A stretch of 64,000 nucleotides of DNA from the NCBI GenBank assembly GCA_037127255.1, contig JBANSL010000020.1, positions 52,365,098 through 52,429,097 of the forward strand. Reading direction: 5' to 3'. The notes under the pieces are model-generated. The model was not told the DNA's origin, ran no database searches, and worked only from the letters and a program-made list of their open reading frames with translations. Of this stretch, positions 22,061-34,720 are shown one piece after another. This DNA comes from Persicaria tinctoria (taxonomy: Eukaryota; Streptophyta; Magnoliopsida; Caryophyllales; Polygonaceae). Every line of letters starts with the position of its first letter. Positions within the stretch are counted from its first letter, which is position 1. The translations under genes and the position numbers were made by a program.

Positions 22061-23674
22061 GCATATATATAAAAAGAGCTTTATTATCATGGGAATGAAA
22101 TTTCCTGAGCTCAACGCTAGCTCTCTATGCTCCCAGAAGAAGGTGAAGATCCGACGACTTCCCTTGCAAGTGTAGTTGAACCAAACATAGGACGTTACGA
22201 TTGCGAGAACACCAGAGAATCCAAAGGCACTCCCTACAATGAGTCCATTTACAAAATATTGCATCTTATGCTCATGCCTTACATATCTGTCTATTATAGT
22301 GTTTGTATTTGAAGTTGGTGCAGTGTTGGTACAAGGCTGATTTATCTGCTCACCACACAAGTGAGGATTCCCTATAAAACATGATTCATCAAAAGTGTCA
22401 AATTGGCCTCCAAATGGTGTTGGACCTTCAAGGTTATTGTAGGACACATTAAATTGGGATAAGAAATTCAAACTTTGAAGTGAAGTTGGGATCTCTCCTG
22501 TCAGAATATTTCTAGCGAGGCGAAGACGCTCCAATTTTTTCAAGTTTGATATACTTACTGGAATGTGACCCGAAAAGTTGTTCCCATTAAGAAAAAGGAC
22601 TTGAAGAGCTTGCAAGTTACCAATCTGCAGTGGAATGTTGCCGCTCAATCTGTTATTGGAGAGACCTATCCCTTGACCAACGAGGATAGCACTAGTCCGA
22701 TAAATGAGATTTATAACACCTGGTAATCGTATCGGGAGATCAAAGTGAAAATAGGTGTGGTTTGCATCCTTATTTTGTGTGGTAAGTGAGGGTAATTGAC
22801 ACAATTGTAGGGGAAACTCTCCAAACAAACTATTGTCACTTAAATCCAAAAAAATAGGTTTGGCAAAGTCCCCAACCAATCTGGAACTTTACCTGTCAGT
22901 TTGTTACCCGACAGATCTAGATAACACAATCTCTTCAAATTAGATAGCCAATTGGGGATGGAACCCCTAAATTTTCCATATGACAACGATAAAAGCTGGA
23001 GCTTTGGGAATCCATCCAAACCAATCGTGTCCTTGTGAACTGGAAGGGGCTCGCCATAAAAGTTGAATAGAAGGAAAAGGGTAGTTAGGTTCTTACATCT
23101 TGCTAAAGCTCCAAGCGCCGTTGAGATATTTGTAAGAGAAGCGTAACCTAATGAAAAGAAAGTCAGGGATTTCAATCCACCAATCTTAGACGAGATTTGC
23201 CCAGTTATATTGTTTTGGGACAATTGAAATGCAACAAGTGATTTGCAAGAGTATATACTTTCGGGTATAGTGCCCTCCAGTATATTGTTAGCGAGATCAA
23301 GCTTTTGGAGATGAACGAGCCTTGAGAAATCTAATTTGGAGATGTCTCCGCTGAGAAGGTTAACCCTCAAAATGATATCTTCTAGATTTGAGCAATTCAT
23401 CAAAGAGGATGGGATATGACCATGGAGCTTATTATCATTCATGTAAAGCTTTTCCAAGTAAAAGAGCTTCCCAATCCCTCGAGGGATGGAACCATAAAGG
23501 CTATTGGAAGACAAATCAATGACCTTAAGGTTGGTGAGCCAGAATACCCTCCCAGGGTAGAGTTCCATGAAGGTGGTTATTGGAAAGATTAAGATGAGTG
23601 AGCTTAACAAGGCTACCGATAGAGGAAGTGATGATACCTTGTAAGCCTCTCGAAGACAATTGTAAATGGGTAAC
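22061..23674 (-). pseudogene. Leucine-rich-repeat receptor-like protein gene, main part
   Basis: Reading leftward from 23674 it gives THLQLSSRGLQGIITSSIGS and a run of plant-type LRRs (L..L.LS.N.L.G.IP), then a C-terminal LRR cap GNPHLCGEQINQPC, an acidic/Thr-Asn-rich spacer, HEHKMQYFVNGLIVGSAFGF leading into a single transmembrane helix, and a short tail without a kinase. This is the layout of RLP2/RLP3-like receptor-like proteins related to the PSKR/PSY1R ectodomain, which act at the plasma membrane with kinase partners. The first exon continues at 29141-29355; a gypsy element separates them. Further breaks are a frameshift near 23545 and one near 22855 at a homopolymer (ccaaaaaaatagg). It has fewer LRRs than intact relatives. 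Confidence 0.85.
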
Positions 23675-24070
23675 TGTTAGACAAGAGGATAGATAGCCCA
23701 GAACCAGCAATTAGCAGCAAAACACTCAAGGAAATCCTCTGGAATAGTAACTGCAAATCCCTGGAGAGATATTTATTTCTCTCAAACTCTCAAAGGAGAT
23801 AAACCCTCCAATGAGCCATAGGCAAAAGCCTGATCCGTACTCACTATTCTGGATCCCCCAAAAACCAAAAACGATCTCCTTATTTAAGGACTAAACGGCT
23901 GTCCACTACTAGCCACATGCTAGAGAGATCCTTCTAACCGCCTACCCACAAATGACCTTTCTACCCCTGGTAACTAACTCTAGGCCTTGTTTGGCTTCCC
24001 TCCCCCCTTTTTCTACAGCTTGGGCCTTCTAGAATATACGATGTAAGGTCCTGAGGCTCGATTGCTAACA
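23675..24070 (-). repeat. 3' LTR of the gypsy chromovirus
   Basis: On the minus strand it starts TGTTAGCAATCG and ends TTGTCTAACA. The integrase C-terminus reads about 55 bases into it (stop at 24013-24015). Confidence 0.95.
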
Positions 24071-27000
24071 ATGCCACCCTCTTTTGAACAAACCTTGTCC
24101 ACAAGGTTGGAGGAAGGGAACTGACTTTTGAAATCTGCACAACTCATCCATGTAGCCTCTTCCTTGGGTTTTCCTTTCCACGCCACTAGAACCTGGTGGC
24201 ACGCGACGGACTGATCTCGGTGAAGCACCACATCCATGATGTCACAAGGCTCAAACTCCTCCTCTTCCATGATCAGTTCTGGTGGAAGATCAGTGATGGC
24301 TCTGTGATTTCCCACTGCTCTTTTCAGCAAGGATACATGGAAGACTGGATGTATTTTGGCAGCTAGGGGAAGCTCCAACTTATAAGCAACAGCTCCTACT
24401 CTTTCCATAATTTTGAATGGCCCAAAATACTTAGGAGTCAACTTCTGATTGATTCTCCTAAGGAGAGTGGTTTGCCTATGGGGCCTGAGCTTAAGGAATA
24501 CCAAATCACCTTCCTTAAACTCCACATCTCTTCTTTTTTTATTAGCCGATGCTACCATCCTCTTCCTTGCTCTATCAAGATTGTACTGCAACTGTTTCAA
24601 GATCTCATCCCTGTTCCAAAACTCATCAGCCACTGCAGCCACAATGAATTCTCCCGGCAAATATTGCTGCAACCCCGGGGGTTCCCTCCCATAGACCCCC
24701 TCAAAAGGCGTCTTTCCAGCTGCACTTTGATAGTTGGTATTGTACCAATATTCAGCCCATTGCACCCACTTTGCCCACTGTTTGGGTTGCTCAGCTGAAA
24801 AGCACCTTAAGTACGTTTCTAGACATCTGTTCAACACCTCTATCTGGCCATCTGACTCAGGATGGTAGGAGCTACTCATCTTCAGTTTTGTTCCTTGCTT
24901 GGCAAAGAGTTCCTTCCAAAAGCTACTAAGGAATAAGGGGTCTCTATCACTCACCATTGATCTTGGGATGCCATGCAATCGAACTATTTCCCTTATGAAC
25001 ACCTCTGCCACTCCCTTGGCAGTGTATGGATGCTTAAGGAGGATGAAATGTGCATACTTGGTAAGTCTGTCCACAACCACCAGAATGCAGTCAAACCCCT
25101 GAGACTTGGGCAATCCACTTATGAAATCCAGTGAGATATCTTCCCAAACTTTCTGTGGCGTAGGCAGCGGTTGCAAGAGTCCTGCTAGAGTCAATGTTTC
25201 ATATTTATTCTTCTGACATATCAAGCAACTGGCCACAAAATTTTGCACATCCTTGAACATGCCTGGCCAATACACATTTGCAGCCAACCGCTTGTAAGTT
25301 CTAAAAGCTCCAGAATGACCCCCAGTCGGAGTGGCATGGAATTCTTCTAGCAATTGTGAAATCCATGATGACGATGCAGGAATGCAAATTCTTCCCTTGT
25401 AAAACAGCTTGCCTCCAACCAACACAAATGGTTGCTTCACGACCTCTCCACTCTCCAATTTCTGTTTTATTTCTCGGAGCTTAGGATCTGCTGCTATTTC
25501 AGTTTGAAGTTCATCCTAGCTTGCCAGAAACGGTATTGAAAGAGCTCTCAGATGTGCACCTTCGTCCCTCCTTGATAGTGCATCGGCAGCTCTATTCGAA
25601 CTCCCAGTCTTGTACTCTATTTCCATGTCAAATCCTATCAATTTCGCCACCCAATTCTGCTGAGCTGGTGATGTGATAGGCTGAGTCAGTAAATGCTTGA
25701 GACTTCGGTGATCAGTTCTCACCAGAAACCTACTTCCCAACAAATACGGCCTCCAATGTTGGACTGCCAAAACCAGGGCCATCAACTCCTTTTCATAGGC
25801 TGATTTGGACAACACCTTTCCTGCCAAACCCTTGCTGAAATATGCTAGTGGCTTCCCTTCTTGCATCAAAACAGCTCCAATTCCCATCCCCGAAGCATCA
25901 CATTCTATCACAAACTGCTTTGTAAAGTCCGGTAGTGCTAAAACCGGTGCGGTTGTCATAGCTCTTTGCAACCCTTCAAAAGCCCTTTGAGCGTCTTCAT
26001 TTCACTTGAATTTCTGCTTGTGTTCCTTTTTCAGCAACTCTGTAAGAGGTCTAGCTATCTTCCCATAATCTTTGATAAATTTTCGGTAATATCTTGTGAG
26101 ACCCAAAAACCCTCTCACCCCTTTAGCAGACGCAGGTACTGGCCAGGTGAGCACACATGCTACCTTACTTGGGTCCATCGCCACCCCATGAGCCGAAAGA
26201 ATGTGGCCAAGGTATTCGATAGAAGACTGGCCAAAAGCGCACTTCTTTTGATTTGCAACGAAGGATTGCTTTCTCAATAACTTTAGGACCACCTCAAGCT
26301 GCTCTACATGAGCCTCCCAACTGCAGCTATATACCAGAATATCGTCAAAAAACACCAAGACAAACTTCCTTAGATAGGGCCTGAACAGATCATTCATCGT
26401 GGACTGAAATGTTGCCGGGGCATTTGTTAATCCAAACGGCATCACTAAGAACTCATAGTGACCGGTGTGGGTTCTAAATGCTGTTTTCGGAACATCTTCG
26501 ACAGCTACTCTTATCTGATGGTATCCTGACCCCAGATCAATCTTGGAGAAGACTTTAGCCTTGCCCAACTCATCTAACATTTCCTGAATCACGGGTATGG
26601 GGTATTTATCTGGGATGGTAGCTTCATTCAAAGCCCTATAGTCAACACAGAAACGCCAGCTTCCGTCTTTTTTCTTGACAAGTAAAACCGGGCTTGAGAA
26701 GGGGCTATGGCTTGGCTGGATTATACCTGCTTTCAGCATCTCAGCCACCATCTTTTCGATCTCGTCTTTTTTATGGTGGCCATATCGATATGGTCGGACA
26801 TTAACAGCTTGTACTCCTTCTTGCAATACAATCTGATGATCGATATTCCTCTTCGGGGGTAGCCCTCTCTTTTCCTCAAATACATCCTCATATTCAATCA
26901 GTAGCTCTTTCAAATTTTCAGGTGTTTCCATAGCCACCGTAGCCAACTGACCCTCATCCTCACACCCTTCGGTTTCCTACACCAAGGCCCTAAACTCCAC

Positions 27001-28713
27001 TTCATCTATTTTCTGCAAAGAATTAAAAGAGACTTCGGTTAAGGCTAGGGTAGGATCACCTTGAATTGTGATGTGTTGCCCTTTTTGAACAAACTCTACG
27101 GTCATCAGTTCCCAATCAATGGTGGTTTTCTTCAACAACAATAGGGTAGAGTACCCTAACACCATGTCAATTCCCCCCAAATCAAAAGGATAGCAATCCA
27201 CCTCCAGTTTGAAAGCGTCAAAGAGTAGGGGCAACTTTCTACAGATCCCCTTTGATTCCACTTTAAGCCCATTGCCAAGCTTTACCCCAAACCGCCCTGT
27301 TTGCTCTACCGGAATCTCCTCCACTTCCACCAGACTGTGGTTTACAAAGTTGTGACTCGCCCCACTGTCGATTAGGACGATCACTTTCCTCTCCCCTAAT
27401 ATAGCCCGGATCTTAAGCGCTCGCGGGTTATTTTCTCCTTCCAAAGCATTTAACGGAAGCTCTAACCACTGCAGATTCTGGTCACGCTGAAACAAGTCCC
27501 CTTGCTCCTCAAGCTCCCCTATTTGGATCAATTCGAGTTCTGAGTTGGCGTCTCCCAACTCCCCTTCTTCAAGCTCCACCAGCTTGAAAACCTTCTCGTT
27601 ACACCTATGAAGAGGAGAGTAGGGTTGTCTACATTTGAAGCACAAACCCCTAGCCTTCAAGTCGCTGAGTTCCTTCGGCGAGAGAGAACGGGTGAAACGA
27701 GGTCTCGATCCTGTTGAGCTTGCCGATCCAGAGGAAGACGACGTTCCCCAACTAGTTTTAGGTTTTTGAAACACAGACCCTTCTTGCAGCCCACCACCCC
27801 TTGACTCGGTTGGGCTTTTATTGGGCCAATCCTTTGGGCCCGACAGGGACCCAGCTAAAGCCCGTTTCTAGGGCCCTCTACCCTGTCCTCTTTCAAAGTT
27901 CATTTTCCTTTCAACCCTTCTAGCTCCTTCCATGGCGGCGAATAATTCGACCTCCTCAAATTTCTGCAACTCAACTCTGATTTCCGGTCTAATCCCTGCG
28001 AGGAAGTAGCCGAGGAGTTGTTCATTGCCCAGACCCTTCGTGTGGGCTGCACATGCGACCAGTTCGTCAACAAACCCATCGACCGTTCCCGTTTGTTGCA
28101 GAAGGCTCAAGTGCTCAAAACGATTCGAAGCTCGATCTCCCATGAAGCGTTTCAATAGTTCTGATTTGAGTTCCTCCCATGTGAAGTGGGGCCTCTGCTG
28201 ACTGATCCATCTAACCCAGTTTAAGGCTGCTCCATCCATGCTCACCATCGCAGTAGCGACTCGATCGATCGGCGAAGTCATTTGGATCTCGAAGAACTGT
28301 TCTGCTTTCGAGATCCACGTCAATGGATCCTCTCCATCGAACATTGGAAACTCAACCTTCTTAGCGACTAGTTGTGAGGTCGCACCCCCGCTCCTGGGAT
28401 TTGTCAGTCCCAAACCCCCAGAGTTGGTGTGTGAGATCTCAATCCTTGGCGCCGTTGTGCTGGATGATCCGCCAGTTCCTTCAGGATTCTGGGAGAACCC
28501 TTTGGCAAAGTGAGATCCCATCTGCTGGGCGATCGTCTCTTGCATCGCCAGAATCAGATGTTCCTTGAAGGACACCAAGCTCGCCTCAATTTCAATGGCC
28601 CGTTTGTTCGTCTCTTTCCCCATCTCCCTCAATTCTTCTTGCCCTTTTTGCAACTTCTCAAGCTCACTCTCAACCACAGTCATCCTCGAATCTAACTCAC
28701 CCACCCTAGTCAT
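24013..28713 (-). pseudogene. Gypsy chromovirus Gag-Pol, one frame with four in-frame stops
   Basis: All blocks from 28713 to 24013 lie in one frame, about 1,566 codons, with stops only at 27868-27870, 26977-26979, 26002-26004 and 25516-25518 and no frameshift. Order: coiled-coil-rich Gag, zinc knuckle-like CFKCRQPYSPLHRC, aspartic protease VLIDSGASHNFVN, reverse transcriptase with [13 protein letters not shown], RNase H starting FVIECDASGMGIGAVL, integrase with HHCC (HATPTGGHSG...CLICQKNK) and DDE residues (DFISGLP, SDRDP, E in SDGQIEVLN), and a chromodomain-like end (VLVAWKGKPKEEATWMSC). All catalytic residues I looked for are present. The stops at 26002 and 25516 replace positions where relatives have Trp, which fits cytosine deamination on the other strand. 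Confidence 0.92.
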
Positions 28714-28744
28714 GGCTAGGAGTCTCTCAACAAGAGCACCAATT

Positions 28745-29140
28745 TGTTAGACAAGAGGATAGATAGCCCAGAACCAGCAATTAGCAGCAAAACACTCAAG
28801 GAAATCCCCTGGAATAGTCACTGCAAATCCCAGGAGAGATATTTATTTCTCTCAAACTCTCAAAGGAGATAAACCCTCCAATGAGCCATAGGCAAAAGCC
28901 TGATCCGTACTCACTATTCTGGATCCCCCAAAAACCAAAAACGATCTCCTTATTTAAGGACTAAACGGCTGTCCACTACTAGCCACATGCTAGAGAGATC
29001 CTTCTAACCGCCTACCCACAAATGACCTTTCTACCCCTGGTACCTAACTCTAGGCCTTGTTTGGCTTCCCTCCCCCCTTTTTCTACAGCTTGGGCCTTCT
29101 AGAATATACGATGTAAGGTCCTGAGGCTCGATTGCTAACA
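28745..29140 (-). repeat. 5' LTR of the gypsy chromovirus
   Basis: Same sequence as 23675-24070 apart from about four substitutions. It adjoins a primer-binding-site-like TTGGTGCTCTTG just inside; I could not match this to a specific tRNA. Confidence 0.95.
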
Positions 29141-29355
29141 GTAACCATGCCATTGGAATCACAATCTACTCCCTTCCACTGACAACAATCTATAGAAGAA
29201 GACCAATTTAGCGGAGTAGAAGATGGAGAGGTTGATATGTTGGTCGAAAATGCAAGAAGAGATGATCGATCTTGATGGTTGCATACTTGCTCATAAGACA
29301 AAGAGAAAGCAGTGGAGAAGAGCAAAACGGTAAAGACAAGTACTTGGGCAAGCAT
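29141..29355 (-). pseudogene. Receptor-like protein gene, 5' end (signal peptide and LRR N-cap)
   Basis: The start at 29355 gives a signal peptide (MLAQVLVFTVLLFSTAFSLS), then an LRR N-terminal cap with CNHQDRSSLLAF and the paired Cys motif IDCCQWKGVDCDSNGMVT, as in PSKR-type ectodomains. The gypsy LTR begins at 29140. The two halves join at the GTAAC target duplication without loss of frame. Confidence 0.87.
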
Positions 29356-30250
29356 TTTTTTATTTTATTTTTGTGGTGGGGGAGGGGGGTCTAAGGTCTT
29401 AGCTTTAAATAATATATTTTCCGATATTCATGTTGGCCTTAAATACTTGTAAACGAAATGTGGAAGTGTACGTGGAAACCGCATTTTTTTTATTTACAAA
29501 CTTAAACCTCGATTGCTAAGAAGTCGGCAGACGGATAATCGTCTAAACAAACTTAGAAATACAAAGTTAATGCAGAATACATGCAAGAAATCTACAAAAG
29601 CAAAACTAAATACAACTAAACCGAACAAGATGAGGATGTAGACGAAGGACGAAACCAAACACTACCCCAAAGCAACAGCGTAGACCAGCGACACAACAGG
29701 AGTCACCTATGGACAATGAAGACTGAAGACGAACCTCCAAGGAAACACCGACATGGTCATCGGAAAAATTCATTTAAAATTCGGATAATATATTTTAAAA
29801 CTCGGATAAAATTCATTTACAAAAATTATGATATTAGCTAATTAAAAATAATATATTTTAAAATTCTATTAAAATTCTGACTACAACACAGACATGATCA
29901 TGGGAAAGATACTTATTTAAAATTATGGTTAGAATTTTAGTAGTATATTTTCAAGTTAATGTTTTGGTTGATTAAAATAGATAATTTTTCAATTACCGTG
30001 TTGTTGGCATTTTGATCGGATTTTTAAATAATTCTTTTTTATTAATACGAACTTTTTATTTAGGTAAGATTAGAATTCGGGTGGTTTTTTTCGGATCCTT
30101 GCTCGTGGATTAAATACATCTTAAAGACCTATGTCATTATAAACATCGAAACCTATGTCATTATAAAGTACAAACTTATCGGTCACTTTATATCATAATA
30201 AGTTGGGTACCATCGAAAAATTAAAATAATGAAGGTGAAACTAATTAAAA
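29356..30250. other. Non-coding DNA upstream of the receptor-like protein gene
   Basis: AT-rich. I see no coding region. Small direct repeats (cctatgtcattataaa twice at about 30126-30166). The promoter of the broken receptor gene would lie in the right-hand flank of 29355 but I could not identify its elements. Confidence 0.4.
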
Positions 30251-30251
30251 T

Positions 30252-30620
30252 AACCTAACATTTGGAGGGGTGTTAAAAAAATTTCCCTACTTTTCAACTG
30301 TAAGAAAAATAACCCGACCTTTGATTGGAGATGGTAACAAAATATCCCGAAGTATTTTTTCAACCATAAATTAGGCCAAAACAATGATATATAATTGGTT
30401 AAATAATCTCATTCTCATTAAAAACAAGTCAATTATATGTCAATATCATTCAAAATTCACCAAAATTTTAATTTTGTCAATTACATGTCATTGTTTTTGC
30501 CCATATTTATAGTTGTAAAAGCAATCGGGATACTTTGTTACCACATCTCCGAAAGATTGAGTTATTTTTCTTACTATTGAAAGGTGAGAATATTTTTTAA
30601 CACTCTTCTAAAGGTTGGGG
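30252..30620. repeat. Inverted-repeat (foldback) element, about 365 bp
   Basis: Left arm about 30252-30395 and right arm about 30470-30620 are imperfect reverse complements. Landmarks: gaggggtgttaaaaaaattt with its complement aaatattttttaacactctt-like, and tggtaacaaaatatcccga with tcgggatactttgttacca. This is a foldback or MITE-like structure. I did not find a convincing target duplication. Confidence 0.75.
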
Positions 30621-30807
30621 ATATCTTCTGTCCTTAATAATGTCCCCTTACACTGTCTCCTCTCACAAAAAATATTTTTTTTTATTCTTATAATCTATCT
30701 TTTTAATTTTAATTTTAATTTATTTTTCTTTTTATTTAAAATTTGTGAGGAGATGGGGATTGGGGGATATAAAGGGGGACAAATTAGGAGGCATAGGTTT
30801 TGGAGCG

Positions 30808-30991
30808 GTGCGTGAATACCATCAAAAAAAATTCCAAATTGCGTGGATGACGGGCAGTAAATTGTTAGAGGAAGACTTGTTGAAACTTTTTCCTAAATTA
30901 AAAAAAGTGAAGAATGTACGTGAATACCATCAAAAAATTCCAATTTGCGTCGATGATGGGCAAGAAATTATGATAGGAAGACTTGTTGTGA
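30808..30991. repeat. Tandem duplication, ~75 bp units, 109 bp apart
   Basis: 30808-30882 and 30917-30991 share cgtgaataccatcaaaaaa...gcgt.gatga.gggca..aaatt...gaagacttgttg. No recognised gene contains it. Confidence 0.8.
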
Positions 30992-31211
30992 CTTGAGACT
31001 GAGCTTTCACGTTCAATATATATCTTGAACAGTCGGCTTGACTTGCAAGTCCTTTTTAGAGTTCAACTAGTAGAGTATTAGTTATTTATCTTTAGCTTAT
31101 TTAGAAACGATTTAAGTTCAAAGTATTGATGCTAAATTTATATTCGAGTTTAAAAATGTGCTCTTATTTAGCTTGTTTAGTAAATTAATGTGCCCTTATT
31201 AGAGATTCAAA

Positions 31212-31880
31212 TTCCCGATTAGGATACTGCGGATAAATTAATTTGGAAATCAAACCCCAACGGAAACGTCACAACTAAATCCACGAGTAAAATAATTTAT
31301 CCTAGACAGCAAGGTGAAACTGACTATAGCTGGATTTGGAAACTAAGAATACCATCTAGACTAAAGAATTTAGTATGGAAAATAGAAATTGATGGATTAC
31401 CAACAAAAGCCCGACTAAATAGGTACATTTATAGAGTTCCATCTCAGTGCTGCCTCTGTGAATCCGAGGACGAGGATACACATCATCTATTTATGAAACG
31501 TCAAGTGATCACCAAGTCAGTAATTCTGGGGTATGAACAATCGACTGGAAAATCCTTTTTAAGCATAAGAGGAAGGAACTTGTCGATAGAAGATATTATG
31601 ATGATTAGGCACGAAAATTCCCATTTCAAAGATTTATATTTCATTTGGCAAACAATATATGAAATTAGAAACATAGTCATTTTTAACAACAAAGAATTCG
31701 AAGCTACATCCTCTATCGTTCAAAAGACTTTATGTAATATTAAAAATTGGAACTTAACAATTGTGAATATGGATGACAAAAAAAACAAAACCAAAAGATT
31801 AAATGCTAAATGGAACAAACCGACAAGGTTGAGCTCTCCAAACAGAGGCTTTTGCAGTTTGTGTTGGAATGCAGCAAGCT
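31212..31880 (+). pseudogene. LINE ORF2 fragment (zf-RVT region)
   Basis: Reads YSWIWKLRIPSRLKNLVWKI then ARLNRYIYRVPSQCCLCESE, the zinc-binding region after non-LTR reverse transcriptase, then a region ending in a partial RNase H linker. Similar in wording to the minus-strand LINE at 42821-46942 (RLNRYI...CSLCNSATED). No RT or RNase H core is here. Frame changes occur near 31490, so it is a fragment. Confidence 0.75.
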
Positions 31881-34720
31881 AAATTGAGCAACTAAAAGCG
31901 CTCGAGAATCATCACCAAATTTGTTCCAACTTCCAAAACCCAGGCAAATCATCGCGGAACGTGTTGTTTGAATTGGGAGATGGATTAAACTGGAGCCGGA
32001 TTGGAAATTTTTTTCGCAGTTGAGCTTGATACAGAAGTCGAAAGTTCAAATCAGGTATTCTCGTTCTTCTCTTCTTCTGTCTTTGGATTTTTGAGTTTGA
32101 ATCACTTCTCGAGTCCCTTTCTATGATTTTATTTCCCGAATCAGGTTACTACCGAGAGTTCCTTGAAGTTCAGGAGTTCGAAATTGAGATTGGATAACTT
32201 CGATTTTGTGCGAGGTTTTCAAATCCGACATTGACTCGATCGTATTCTGTTGGAGAGGTCCTCCAATTCGTTGCGGAATCTACCTTCATCTTCTGTTGGT
32301 GAGGTTTTCTAGTTGGACGTCGATTCGAGAGTCGTCTTCCATTGACGATGTTTCTCTAATCCACTTCTCCTTTGTCTCGCAGTCAGTTCGGTGCGGTTTT
32401 TCAATTTGAAGAGCACCTAACTTTTCTTTCAATTAGGTGCGATTGCTTTCTCTCAGAAACTATATCACTTAAAAAGTTAGAGTTTCGATTTCAATTTTAT
32501 CGATTAGAAAGTTATTTGTCACAGATCTGTGTGTGCTTGAAATTCCACCACTCTTTTGTTATTTTGTGGAGAAATTCATCTCTGAATCTAAACTGTGAGA
32601 AATTTATACCCGTGAATTTGATTTTTGCCTAATCTAATGAATATTCATTCGAGATTAGGTAAATCCTTAGATCTATGGATTGATACATGTGAATTAGGTA
32701 TTGATTTGATGAATTATTGAAATAGTTGTTTGATGAATTATTTGACGAATTAGGTTTAGGTTTGCTTGTTTAACGCATATTACTTGCTAGTTTTTTATGT
32801 AACTGAGGTGTTTAGCTTCGTCAATCGTCACTTGCTGCACTGGCAATTTCAGCTTGATTACTTGTTAGTTTCTCTTGTACTGATCTTATTATCAAAGGTT
32901 CTTTGAATGTCATGGTAGTAGTACATAATATAATTGAGCAAAATGGATCGTTTTATTGTTTTTTCTCCTCTAAAGAAAATAATGTCTTTTTAATGTCTAA
33001 TAAAATGCTTCTCTATCTAAAATAATGTTTTTTTCCTTGTGTATGTGCGTTCTTGTATCCTCTGGATTTGAAATCCAAAATTTGTCATTGCATTATGAGT
33101 TGAGAAGTATTTGTATTGTTTATTTGTGCCCCTAATTTTACATTCTTATACTTATTTCTTCATTATATATGCATATAGATCGCTTTGTATGTCAAAGAAG
33201 TTAAGGAGAGACAAAAGCAATTGAAGGAATTTCAAACTCAGTCCTCACCATCAGGTTCACACCTTTTAGTCAAATGCGAGCACTTGCTGATTTCCAACTC
33301 CAACAAGCTATTGAATTGAGTAGCCTATGTTTTTTCACGTATCTAGTACTTTTGTTCTCCTGAAACCATTTGATTTTCTTCTTTTATTCCCGGAGCATGT
33401 AAATGAGTTTTATGACTTATCTAAACTTGCAGGCATTTTGTGCTATGTCATAAGCACAATAAAACCAATGTTTGATGAGTATATTGGTTTGTATCAGATA
33501 AATGATATGTATTTAATTTGAGACTATTAACTCTTGGAAGTCTCCCTCCCACCTTCAATGGCGAGTAACTGACTGTTTTCTTTATCATCAATTGCGAAAC
33601 ATTTTTATGACTTGAAACATAGCTTGGTTTGCATGTTGCGAGCTTTTGAAAATTACAGGAAAGACCACATATATTTTGGATTCAAAGTCATGGGAGGAGA
33701 CATCATGTCCAATTTTGGTCTTTATCGATTCGTTCAGGTACCATCATCCTAGTATCTACAACTATACTTAGTGCATGTATATTTGAGAAAAATAGATATC
33801 GACTATCAAGTCTTTCACCCCTTCTTCCTTCTTTGAATTCAGCTTAATTAATGTTTGGGAATCCATGACAGGATGCTCCATGCAAATAACAGCCAACTAG
33901 ACAACAACCACTTTGAGGGGCATGGGATTCCTTCTAGTTATAGGAACATGTTGTAAGCACTCAACACTGATGTTTATCTAATTTGAAAAGATTCCATGGT
34001 GACATTTTGTACAAGATGCAAATTCATCCCTTTGTTTAGATTTGATGTATGGTGTTTAGATTTTGCTCAATTTATGGGATTTTATTTGTGATGCAGGAAA
34101 TAGGATTTCCTTCTAGTTATGGGAACATGTTGTAAGCACTCAACCCTTTTAGGGTTTTATTTACCTTGTAGGCTAGTAGATAGGTAGCTAGGATCATTTG
34201 ACAAATTTCTTAATCAAGTATTGGCATGCAGTATGTAAAACAGAGATTAAAACATAGATTTTACGCAGATTTATGGTTTGATCTATTTTCAAGTGGATGT
34301 CAGCTACTCCAGTAGTTCAAGTTCCTGACAGGAACACATTCCTTCTAAAGGTTTGGGCTATGAAGACGCCTTCAAGGTTCATTTTGTTGTAGTTCAACTT
34401 TCAACCTTCTGAAGGTGTGACGTTCTGTTAATCCTCTATAGTAGATTAACACACCACATAAAATATAGCTAAATGAACCTTTCAAGAAAGTCATGTAGTT
34501 TAACTTTGAAATGATGTAGGTGTAAAGAAGAAATTGTACATTTTATTGATGTTGATCCACTCATTTTAGTTGTCATGTATATTATTTTTAATTCACTCAT
34601 GTAAGATCTTGACTCATTTGACAATGTTTTATTGGGTTTGTGTTAATTTTTTCTTGTTAATTAAAGGATTTTAATTAATGTGTAATTGAAATTTTCTTGC
34701 CATTCGTGACGCAATAATTT
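31881..34720 (+). other. Exon-like and intron-like debris left of a CACTA right end
   Basis: No domain is recognised. Intron-like T-rich stretches alternate with short open stretches such as ALYVKEVKERQKQLKEFQTQ (about 33183-33250) and ENYRKDHIYFGFKVMGGDIM (about 33650-33710, followed by CAGGTACC). Because a CACTA right end follows at 34818 this could be cargo captured by that element. A 44-bp direct repeat is present at about 33924-33967 and 34104-34147. Confidence 0.35.
33924..34147. repeat. 44-bp direct repeat pair
   Basis: The words ggattcctt/ggatttcctt ctagttat.ggaacatg ttgtaagcactcaac occur twice about 180 bp apart. Confidence 0.85.

Larger units (their letters stand above)
23675..29140 (-). 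mobile_element. Ty3/gypsy chromovirus inserted in the receptor-like protein gene
   Basis: 5,466 bp with 396-bp LTRs at both ends, target duplication GTAAC at 23670-23674 and 29141-29145, and a single-frame Gag-Pol in minus orientation. The LTRs differ at about 4 of 396 positions (about 1%), the lowest divergence of the LTR pairs counted here. A chromodomain-like C-terminus after integrase places it with the chromoviruses. Confidence 0.95.

Noticed and set aside
23100..26980. Plus-strand open frames opposite the gypsy polyprotein and receptor gene
   Set aside because: Shadows of the minus-strand coding regions without their own motifs.
29659..29668. CACTACCCC as a possible left end for the CACTA element ending at 34818
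   Set aside because: It lacks the CACTACGGGAAAAG extension and any TTTCGACGC subterminal repeats.
30615..30996. Small protein-coding genes in the 30.6-31.0 kb spacer
   Set aside because: Open frames there are short, low-complexity or span a tandem duplication; no recognisable family.
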